Made by a program: the position numbers and the translations under genes. The notes beneath the pieces were generated by a model, which was not told the DNA's origin, ran no database searches, and was given only the letters and a program-made list of their open reading frames with translations. This document shows positions 1 to 8,984 of a stretch of 64,000 nucleotides of DNA, piece by piece (within the stretch, counting starts at the first letter, position 1; the number at the start of each line of letters is the position of its first letter). The DNA comes from Dichetophora obliterata (taxonomy: Eukaryota; Arthropoda; Insecta; Diptera; Sciomyzidae): assembly GCA_963920525.1 (NCBI GenBank), contig OY986435.1:226021293-226085292 (forward strand), in the 5' to 3' direction.

Positions 1-374
1 ACAATTTTTTGATGACCTTATGATTTAGCAGTCATTTTTCATATTTTGAGAATTGTTTATCAATTTTAATTAATTATAAACAATTATAAAATGTTTCAAA
101 CGTTTCTCATATTAATTTTCTCTAATATTTTTTCCGCTTCGTTGCTGTTCACCCGCTGACGCTTTTAATGAAATGAAAAAATGCAGCGAGTCGGACCGAC
201 ATGCGTTCATAACATCGTACATGTCGGTCCGACCGGCAGAAAAATCAAAAATTTTTGATTTTCGTCCGACATGTCGGTCCGACGGTCTCATTTGCTTTCG
301 AATGATCGTACATGCCGTCGAGCATGCCCAAGTCATCGCACATGTACGATGGTCTGAAAGCCCCTATTCTCCTA
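1..374. other. AT-rich stretch with palindromic 14-mer cluster, no gene
   Basis: I see no credible coding region. The 14-mer GTCGGACCGACATG occurs at 190-203 and in inverted form at 220-233 and 270-283. A perfect 22-bp palindrome (AAAATCAAAA/TTTTTGATTTT type) lies between the two inverted copies at 241-262. The arrangement looks like the core of a foldback or MITE-type repeat; its ends are not clear. Confidence 0.5.
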
Positions 375-840
375 CACAAAAAAAAAATAGCTACGTTATT
401 TGATGTGTTTGACAGCACTTTGATTGCTTCGTTTTAATTTTCTTGTTCTTCTCGTTTGTTGTTTCGTTTGTTGTTTCGTTTGTTGAAAAAATTGTAAATT
501 CATTTTATGGCCCGAATTAAAATGGTTGTTATTCTTATAAAAAGCATCTAAAACATTAGAAAAATTTTAATTACATAAAATATATTTGAAAATTATAATT
601 TACGCGTACTATAAGTGCACAATATTAGAAATTTAATTAAATGAATGCAATAATTCTTAAATGCTTGCAATTGTGCTGCTTGTGTTTACTTTTTACTTTT
701 TCACATTTTGTTTTGTGTGTATGCACCACGTGTTACAGCTGACAAGCTCGAGTGACGTAGTGCGCAGAAGATTTCATTTTTTGCGCACGGAGTAAGCTAT
801 CTGTATATCTTTGTTTCATGCTTTACACCAACAAAATACA
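375..840. repeat. Dispersed repeat family A, copy 1
   Basis: This stretch shares scattered blocks with 3040-3265 and 16455-16690. All three have a start like CACAAAAA..TAGCTACGTT, then 'TTTGACAGCA..TTTGA.TG', and this copy shares with 16455-16690 a downstream block 'GACGTAGTGCGCAG...GCGC'. The copies are diverged, so this is an old interspersed repeat of unknown class. No ORF of note. Confidence 0.5.
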
Positions 841-1041
841 CGTACGTAAAAAATCTGCACAAGTGCTTTTCTACTGCAGCCTGAAACTTGAGCACTTGAG
901 GACTGGAACAGTTGTTTACTTGTGCATATTGAAAATTTTGACAGCTTTGAAAAATTGATAGCGGTGTGTTCACGAAAACTTAACTGCACAAGTCCTCAAG
1001 TCCTCAACTGCACAGGCAAGTGCACTGAATCGTGAATACCC
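841..1041. mobile_element. MITE family B, partial copy
   Basis: The right end reads GTGCACTGAATCGTGAATAC, the same terminus as the complete copy at 31689-31953. Internal blocks (TCCTCAAGTCCTCAACTGCACA; ACACGTACGT with AAAATCTGCACAAGTG, the latter inverted) are also shared. The left terminus is missing or has rearranged against repeat A, so this is a partial or composite copy. It is non-coding. Confidence 0.55.
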
Positions 1042-3039
1042 TTAATGTTATTATAAAAGAGTGGCTTGAAACGTATTCGTCCTCATCCAATGATGAAGAT
1101 CTAATGATTCTTCATTTCCGAGAACAATATAATGAAAGAAAGAACATATTATTTCTTTTATTTACTTTCCTATGCAAAATTTCTTCGTTATATATCGTCG
1201 AAATTATTAGCATTTGTTTTTTTTTTTGCAATTTAATTTATTCCTTAAAAGTAAACAACAGTGTAAACAACACAAATTAATTGAAAAAAATTATGCATTT
1301 TTTCTGATCTTTTCCCGACTTATCACAGGTAACAATTTTTTGAGTTCAGGTTAAAATTTTAAAAATTCTGCATTCTCATAGGTCAGCATTTTTTGTCGAC
1401 AAAATAAAACGCCATAAGAGAAACAAAGTAAACTAGTAGATAAATAATCGGTAGAGAAGTGTCACAGAAAAATCAACCGGTTTGGCCTGCAAGGGGTGGT
1501 AGATTTTTCGACCACTGCACAGTGTGCAATTTAAACGCTCTAGCAAGATAAAATTCTATGATGATTCCTTGGTTCATTCCTAAAAGAAATTGTTCTGGTG
1601 TTGGGTCTATTTCAAACACCCTTTTGAGTACAACGTTTTTAGTTGAATATCTATACTGTTATATAAAGTTTAAGTGCAAATTTAATGTAACGACTTTACT
1701 CCAAAAGTACTGGGCCGATTTTATAAAAAAAAATTAGAATATATTTGTGTTGCGGATTTATCTAGGGGTATTTTTCTTTCGAAATTTTAATAATAGGTAT
1801 ATTTTATTAAGGCATTAAGTTTTTTCAAAAAATCATCCCAGCTGCCACGCATTGCTTATTCGTTGTCTTTTGTGTTGCGAGAGTTTCAATAAAATCCACG
1901 TCGCTCTTTTTTTCTCTTTCTTTTTGTTCTCAGCTAGCACAGCGCAACAAAAAAACTGATGAGCCTCGAGCAAAATAAATACAGAGCGGCGCTCCAATAA
2001 AAAAAAAACAATAGAAAAAGGACAATTTTTTATTTCTTTGATATGTACTGTCTTAACCCAATAAGGACGGTGATGCCATATGGAATCACTTAGTCGGATG
2101 TCGCAAAACTAATTGTATCACATAAAAATTAGTCAAAATCAAAATGGGATAAAAATCAGCCCCTGAATGAAAGAATTGTCTCGTCTTTAAAGCGTTAAGG
2201 AGATTGATAAAAAACGTCCGTTGTGATGCCTCGGACAACGCCTGCTAATATAAATATAAAAGAGACTGCCGTCCGTGCGTGCGCTCATAACTCGAGAATG
2301 GATAGTTCTATTTTCACGCTTTTGGGCTTGATGGATTTGTATAAGCCCAAAAAAGGATACTATGGAGGAGGCGTGGTACCTCCCATATAACCTTAATTTG
2401 CGATATCAAATCCGTGTATTAGACCAGTTCATGTTATTAAGTTTTTACACCATTTAAAATTTTTGACAGTCCATCAAAGTGAAAGCTAATTTTTTTTATT
2501 TGAACTATACTTTCGCTATACCGATATATCGCTAGTTAAAATAAAACCTATATATATGAAGTAACTAATTTTATTGTATATTAATCTTCATATCTTTAAA
2601 AGGTTTTCCATGACAATGAAATTTAAATGTTAACAGCTTTAATCAGCGCACTTAATACAATAAACTGCTATCTTAGAGTTTAAAATAATTTTGAAAAAAC
2701 ACAAAGAGCACCATTTTACGGCAACCGTTTTAAGTATATCGGATAGAGCAATCGTCTTCAAAAATTTACATTCTTCCTCTGTGTACTAGCTTCATTTCCA
2801 AGAAAAAATTTATTTTTTGCAAGTTTTTTTTACTTTTGTCCTCGTATATTGAGAAAATCTAACACTGTGCACTGGTCGGAAATGATATACAAAATTGGCA
2901 AACACATTATATATTGATATTTTTTGTCTATTTTTATATATGATATTTTTAGTTATTGTTATATTTATATTATATTACAGTTAATATTAAAAATTTCATA
3001 CTTTATTAGGGCGTTAACTTCCATGGTGACTCCTTCACA
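1042..3039. other. AT-rich intergenic DNA, no gene recognised
   Basis: No coding region can be supported. A possible inverted pair of termini (CGACCACTGCACAGTGTG at about 1509-1526 and its near reverse complement at about 2863-2881) would bracket 1.4 kb of non-coding sequence, but I find no target duplication. Confidence 0.4.
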
Positions 3040-3265
3040 AAAAAGTAGCTATGTTGCTCGATTTATTTTGAGAGCAGTTTAACTGTTACTTTGTATTTCG
3101 TTTGTTTCCCAATAAGCCAATGAGATTCATTTACTTAGTTTCGTTTGTTGCCTATGTGTTGTTTTTGTGTGGATGTATTTACACATGTGACGTAGGTTGT
3201 GCAATAGATTTTCGTTTCTCCGCACTTATGGCGAGATCTTATATCCATTGTTCTTTAATTATATG
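3040..3265. repeat. Dispersed repeat family A, copy 2
   Basis: Shares with 375-840 and 16455-16690 the block beginning CACAAAAAAGTAGCTATGTTG and the following purine/pyrimidine pattern, including 'CACATGTGACGTAGGTTG'. Diverged and non-coding. Confidence 0.4.
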
Positions 3266-4279
3266 GAAAAATAGATCAAATATAAAGAAACTATGCAGTA
3301 TTTCCTATAATTGGTATGGAAATAGTTTTGGGAGACATAATGCGCAGCTTACACGGTCAATCCTTTGACATCAATCATTTATATGTGTTAGTAAAAATTT
3401 GTTTGAATGCGTTACACCTCGTTGATGGCATGATTGACCAAAATCTAAATTTTTAGATATTTTGTAATGCTGGCCAAGCGGTTAACATTTCGGCAGAAAA
3501 AAAGAAGCTATAATAGTGTATTTAAAAGGACAGAGATTTTTGGCAGAGTTTAAAGACTATTTTGCTTTTATTTTTACGCTTTTTAATGCGTAGCTAATAA
3601 TAAATGGATTAACAAGTCATGTAATACACGCAATTGATACAATCGTCCATTTACCTCATCGCACGTCTTAATTCCATGAAAAAAATTAAGAATAAAAATG
3701 TTACGTAATGACTGATGTGTGTAAGCGATAGCATCAATCTACACGTACACTTGCTTGATGTCAAATGATTGCCCGTGTAAGGGCCGCATAACCCAAACAT
3801 TTACAGCTTTATACAATAGATTTTCTTAAACAAACGTTCAACGCTTGTTCAGTTACGCACTCTTCAAGGCTTTAAGCATCCTCTACGCAACCTTCCTGAA
3901 ATTATTGTTCATAACCACTTTTTTATTCATTGCTTAATTTTGTAAGGTTTGTGTCTAAGCAATCGAAACTATTTTACAAAAACGAAGAATTCTTGTACAT
4001 TTGCGAATCTATTACTGAAAAAAGTCTAAAAAGGTCGCATATGGAGCATGTCTATGATATAAATCAACCGTAATCGAAAAGACGACAAAAAAGTTAAGGT
4101 TACATTAACGCAGCCTCTAAATGCAAATTTCGGCGTTTAAGTTACGCAGTTCTTACACAAGCCAGAAAAACATCTATTTACCTATGTGCTGTCTAAAGCT
4201 GGTTTAAAGTTACGCAGCCTTTAAAATGACTTTATGAATAAGGCTGTATTGTTTAGGAAGAATCAAAGAAGTAAAATAT
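3266..4279. other. AT-rich intergenic DNA, no gene recognised
   Basis: No supported coding region, RNA gene or repeat structure seen; only short random-looking ORFs. Confidence 0.4.
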
Positions 4280-4460
4280 AAACAAATTTTGTTGCTAACA
4301 CGCACAGTGTACGTGAACTGTCGCAACATTCGTAAATATTGCGAGCAAGACTGCTAAAATAGCGACAAGTTTAAAGAAAAACCACAAAAATAAATACAAC
4401 ATTAGTTTTGCGGTTAAAAATTGTAAAAGTTCCCGAAAACTTAAAAACAAAACAATTTCA
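4280..4460 (-). repeat. Dispersed repeat family C, copy 1 (inverted relative to 23183-23460)
   Basis: The stretch containing CACAGTGTACGTGAACTGTCG, the block 'AACCACAAAAATAAAT' and 'GTTCCCGAAAACTTA' matches the reverse complement of 23183-23460 in the same order. It is a diverged interspersed repeat without coding capacity. Confidence 0.55.
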
Positions 4461-5938
4461 TTCCATGCCAAAATTCTCCAGGTAGCATTGACAACTCCTT
4501 ATTTTCTCTTCAAAAGGAAAACATAGCCTGTCAGAAACAGCTGTTAGTGAAAGAAAGTGAAAATTAAAGCAAGTGTCGAAAACTAACATTATAAAACATG
4601 TGTAAAAAAAATCAAATAAGAACTTGTGTGCGTTTAAATAAACAAATATGTATACATTTAAAATCATGAAAGTTGTAAAAAAATTGTGTGTGATTTGTGC
4701 GAAAAGCTTTTCAGTCCGTGATGTGGAATTCTATTAAGTGCTAAATTCTAAAAGGAAACTCGTCACTATAGTTGGATTGATGCCTGCGGCGTGATGCTCA
4801 CATAAAGGTCGTTTGTTTAAAAACATTTTACAGAGCAAGCCTTTTGTCGTAAAATCGCTGTAAAATTAGATAAAATGTAATAAATAAACCACTTTTTTCA
4901 AAAGTAACGCATGGATTTAAAGATAGATGGCTCGTTGAATAGGTAAGAGCAAACAATTTTTTATACCCATAATCGCTAGTTTTGTAGGAAAATATAATAA
5001 TTTTTTCACTATTAGCATTTTTAACTCCGAATATACATTTAAAAAAATAAAAAAGGCCATTTTTGCTAAAGGTAAAATGAAAGTACAAAGAAGACTAATT
5101 ATAGCAGGCATAAACGAAAAATAAACAAAACAAGAATTCGGGGATATTAAGCATTATAATTTATAATTATAAATGCAAGGGAAACAAAATAACGCTATAA
5201 TCAATATAATGGAAATAAAAAATATGCGGAGCTCTGTTCGACCAAACAAAGTAAATAAATATTTCTAAATATTGAAATGCTAGATGTTATCTAAATATTT
5301 AATATTATTTATATATGCAATTGTGGTGTACTAATAATTTTAAGAAGAGTATGTTAAAATCTAGAAAAAATATTCAAATATGCATTAATAAAATCCGTAG
5401 TTACTAAAAATACAAATAAGAAAAAGTATTGTCGTATTTTTATTTTATTTTACACTGCAACAAACATAACATCTCATGTACAACTATTTGAAAAAATTTT
5501 AATTAGTGATATGGACGAACTCGAATCATCGAAATCCTACGATAAGAAGGATGTTAAAATCATGAGTTAAGAAGGATATATAAGACAAAAATTAAAAATA
5601 TTGAAAACCCACTCAGAAAAAAGAAGTAAAGAAAGATATTCACTTCTTTTGCTTATCCAAAAGTTTTTTTAAAAGATCCACTTATTGTCTTTCCAATTGC
5701 ATTCTTTCACTATGAATCTGAACCAATTTTTCAGCCAATTTTAAATTTTTTCTGAATATGTTTTCAATATTTTTAATTGTTCTCTTTATGAAAATGTACT
5801 CAGAAAATGTACTCAACTGTTTGCTAAATTGTAGCGGAACACGTTCAGTAAATATGTCCGAAAAATAATTTGCGCCAAAAATAGTCAACATGTTGAGCTA
5901 ATTAGAAACTGATCAGTCGCGTTCAAGCATAGAGACAT
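4461..5938. other. AT-rich intergenic DNA with one short coding-like relic
   Basis: No gene is supported. At 5513-5572 a short plus-strand reading (M D E L E S S K S Y D K K D V K I M S, stop) resembles a minus-strand reading at about 6440-6490 (D S E S S K T N Y K K D V K S T). This suggests two decayed copies of one coding segment of unknown origin. Confidence 0.35.
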
Positions 5939-6092
5939 AGTTCCAAAATGCATTTTTACAATGCATCAATCTATTTAATTTTTAATTGGTTCGAAGATTA
6001 TTAACCAATACTGCGCAATTATACCATTTTTAAGAATATTAGCAATTCAAAATAAAACACACTGATGCATTGTAAAAATGCATTTTGGAACT
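5939..6092. mobile_element. MITE with about 29-bp perfect terminal inverted repeats
   Basis: The left arm begins AGTTCCAAAATGCATTTTTA (5939) and the right arm is its exact reverse complement ending GGAACT (6092), giving about 30-bp perfect arms around roughly 95 bp of AT-rich spacer. It has no coding capacity. I could not identify a convincing target duplication, so the superfamily is open. Confidence 0.7.
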
Positions 6093-6846
6093 CAGCCATG
6101 CTCAACAGTTGCACACAAGCGCGTCGGAAGCGATTTTCATCTGGGGGGCAGTACAAATGGGGGGGCAGTACAAATGGTGGTGCAAAAAAAGTTCACCAAA
6201 ATTTCTTCACATGAAACATGAAGAAGAGAGAAAGAAGAGGAAAATATATAATACAAAAATATTATCGTTGTAAAAAAGCTGATATTTTGAATAACTTTTC
6301 CTTATAAATTGTTTATCTAGCTAAAAAAGTGCGGGGGCAACTGCCCTCTTTTCCTCCGCTTCCGACGCCAATGGTTGCACAAAAGTTGAGTAAATTTTGT
6401 GTTTTATGAACGCAGAAAATATTTTTTCCTCGTGCTTTTAACATCCTTCTTATAGTTGGTTTTCGATGATTCCGAATCATTTTCAACAAACTCAAAGTTT
6501 TCGTCATTCATATATAAACCGAAAGCAAAACGTTCTGCGCTAACTTATTGGGCAGTGGCTTCGGCAGTAGCTGAATCTGTTGTTTTTGTTGGTGTTGCTG
6601 ATGTGGGCATTTTTTACTGCATCATGTTGCTGCCTGCAAGTGTGTTTCAACTGGCTTAGCTTCCTTGGGATTGTCGATGAAGGCAACACGTTTTGAAATG
6701 TAGAAAGAACTTTTCCATTCAATATTCACCTTTAATTGTTGAAACTGAAATAAATTATTTTTTAATATTTTAAGTCGCACAATCTTTGCAGTAATACTTA
6801 CCGATTTTTGAGAAGCTTAATATTTTTCCCAATAGTTTTGAAAACA
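6093..6846. other. Intergenic DNA, possible decayed coding relic
   Basis: No intact gene. A minus-strand reading near 6440-6520 resembles the relic at 5513-5572. Another short minus-strand reading (about 6628-6743, KVNIEWKSSFYISKRVAFID...) follows an acceptor-like TTATTTCAG, but I do not recognise it. Confidence 0.3.
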
Positions 6847-6860
6847 ACCAGTTAGTCAGT
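6847..6860. repeat. 5' target-site duplication of LINE
   Basis: ACCAGTTAGTCAGT, repeated exactly at 12818-12831. The first bases may be shared with the element's own tail, so the true duplication is 12-14 bp. Confidence 0.85.
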
Positions 6861-7505
6861 GGACTTCCGGCTTGAACTTTGACGAGTGCAGTTTATTCTC
6901 TCTGCATAGTTTTCTTTTTTGATGCTAAAAAGTAAAGTTATTTAATTTATTTAATTACTAAATATTAAAGTTTAGTACAAAATTTTGTGTTCAGTTTAAA
7001 GACGAAACGCTTATCTTCTTGGACGCTACAAAGATTAGCCTGATGAGCTGTCGGCATTGCCGATTTGGCTGGATTGTTGGAGGCGGACGATTGATACTGG
7101 GTGCCCTGCAGCTGAAGTGTGAGGTTAAACACGATATAGTGCAGAAACTACGCCATTTTGAGAATTGCATTCTATATTGATGTTGAAAAGATAACTATTA
7201 AAGTTAATAAATATCAAATTCACAACATAGTGTTGATTTGTTGATTGGGAGCGGTGCGCTTGCTTGACGGGTAGCTGTGAATAGAGGGCAGCTGAGTTGG
7301 TGCTAGCTGATTCTGCTGGTGTGCTGTTTGCAGCTGTGAGCCCTGCTGTTGCATGGGTGAGGTTAGGCACGAGTGTAAACTAAAATTTTGATGTCATTTT
7401 TTGGAACTTTCACTGCTGGTGCTGGGAGTTTTCAACGCCAAAATTAGGGCTGGTACTATTTATAAAGCGCCGAAGTATTTCGGCAAAAGCGGGCTAACCG
7501 GAAGA

Positions 7506-8984
7506 ATGAAGCCCCCCAACCTGGCTGTTGTTAACAGCCCTAGGAAAACTGAAGCAGCTCGTCAATTGGTTGCGTTATCAACTGGCGCTTCGACGTCGCA
7601 ATGCAGTCAGCTGAGCAAGCAGAATTTTGAGTGTGATCGGCAGGTCAGCAATATGGAGGCTAACAACTTGGAAATTGTTGAGGCCATGCACCATGACTGG
7701 TTGGAGGTGTCCAAAAGGTCAAGGAAAACTTCTCTCGGCAGCAGATCCGTTGAAGACGGGCAGGTGCCTGCAAAGAGGAAAGACAACAGATTCGCAATCT
7801 TTAACGAAATGGTCGTAAAAGAGAAAAGCGTCAATAAGCGGACGGACAAAAATTCCGATCGAAGTGGTAAAACGTTGGCTGGCGAACGAGTCGACAATAA
7901 GGCTGATAACGAAGCTGTTAACGAAGGTGAAAGTATGCCGAAATCCAATGGTAGCGACAACAAAAAAGGTAAGTTTTGTCCTCCCATTTTTGTTAGAAAT
8001 GTTGACGAAAGACAGTTAGTGAAAGATTTAAGAAACAAAAAGGTAGTTTTTAAAATAATTAATTCGGGTGCTAAAAGCAAAATATTTGTTGAGGATAGGG
8101 TGATTCACCAGGCTCTTATTGAAAAGTTTAGAGATAGTAAAGGCATTCAGGCCTATTCTTTTACGCCAAAAGAAGAGAGAAACTCATGTGTGTTATTAAG
8201 AGGTTTGTCTTCTGCTTACGAGGATGAGGACATTTTGGAGGAGTTGCTTTCTATTATTCCTGGTGGAGTAGAGAAGGTGACAAACTTCGGTACGGTTCGT
8301 TCTCAGAGAGAAAAAATTAGATACGGTTTATTTTTGGTTAAAATCCCTCTAGGGAAATCACTTTCGGAGGTTTTAAAGATAAGATTTCTTTTTAACACAT
8401 TGGTACATTGGGAAAAGCCTAAAGGGAATTCAGGTCCAGTGCAATGTAGGAGGTGCCAGCAGTTTGGGCACATTGCAAAGAACTGTGCTGGCGATTATAA
8501 ATGCGTAAAATGCAACAACGACCATCTCCCGGGAGATTGTACTGTTACGAAGGAATCTGGCCAGAGGCCTTTTTGCGTGAATTGCAAGAGGGACCATCCT
8601 GCCAACTATCGTGGCTGCGAGAGATTTAAAGAGTATTCAATATACAGAAAAAGAATTGCCCAAAATGTGAAGGCAAATGCAAAGAAGAGGATTAATGAAG
8701 TTTTCATTACCCCTAGAGCGCCTCCTCCGCTTACGGTCTCCTACGCAAGCCACTTTAGAGGGCAGGATGGTCCCTCTTTAATTCAGCAGAAGTCTGCTAA
8801 TGCGAAAGAAAATGTATTAAATCAATTTGTTGACCTCTCAAATAATCTGTTTGGTGTTAATGCGCAGGACCTGCTGGCGAAAATTGAGTATTTCATGAAA
8901 AATATAAATAGTTGTTCTTCTATTCTCGAAAAAAGAATGCATTACTTGGAGCTTCTCAATCAAATAATTTTAAATGATAAATAA
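7506..8984 (+). CDS. LINE ORF1, gag-like nucleic-acid-binding protein
   Basis: This ORF encodes the RNA-binding gag-like protein of the non-LTR element. The open frame begins at 7392 after an in-frame TGA (7389-7391). The first ATG is at 7506, giving about 492 residues; I prefer this start because the frame upstream lacks an ATG. The N-terminal half is charged and low in recognisable domains. Three consecutive zinc knuckles lie at 8445-8615 (about residues 314-370): CX2CX4HX4C, CX2CX3HX4C and CX2CX3HX6C, the last with the HPANYRGC motif typical of insect Jockey-type gag proteins. In that family the protein packages element RNA into ribonucleoprotein particles. The stop codon overlaps the ORF2 start (TAATG at 8982-8986), pointing to coupled termination-reinitiation. 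Confidence 0.9.
   Translation: MKPPNLAVVNSPRKTEAARQLVALSTGASTSQCSQLSKQNFECDRQVSNMEANNLEIVEAMHHDWLEVSKRSRKTSLGSRSVEDGQVPAKRKDNRFAIFNEMVVKEKSVNKRTDKNSDRSGKTLAGERVDNKADNEAVNEGESMPKSNGSDNKKGKFCPPIFVRNVDERQLVKDLRNKKVVFKIINSGAKSKIFVEDRVIHQALIEKFRDSKGIQAYSFTPKEERNSCVLLRGLSSAYEDEDILEELLSIIPGGVEKVTNFGTVRSQREKIRYGLFLVKIPLGKSLSEVLKIRFLFNTLVHWEKPKGNSGPVQCRRCQQFGHIAKNCAGDYKCVKCNNDHLPGDCTVTKESGQRPFCVNCKRDHPANYRGCERFKEYSIYRKRIAQNVKANAKKRINEVFITPRAPPPLTVSYASHFRGQDGPSLIQQKSANAKENVLNQFVDLSNNLFGVNAQDLLAKIEYFMKNINSCSSILEKRMHYLELLNQIILNDK

Noticed and set aside
1509..2881. Element bounded by CGACCACTGCACAGTG-like inverted ends
   Set aside because: Only about 18 bp of imperfect match, no target duplication, no internal support.
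5682..5891. 69-residue minus-strand ORF
   Set aside because: No recognisable similarity, low complexity, AT-driven.
6628..6743. Possible exon KVNIEWKSSFYISKRVAFID on the minus strand after TTATTTCAG
   Set aside because: Protein-like, but I recognise no family and find no partner exon.
7607..8080. 157-residue minus-strand ORF within LINE ORF1
   Set aside because: Antisense shadow of ORF1.
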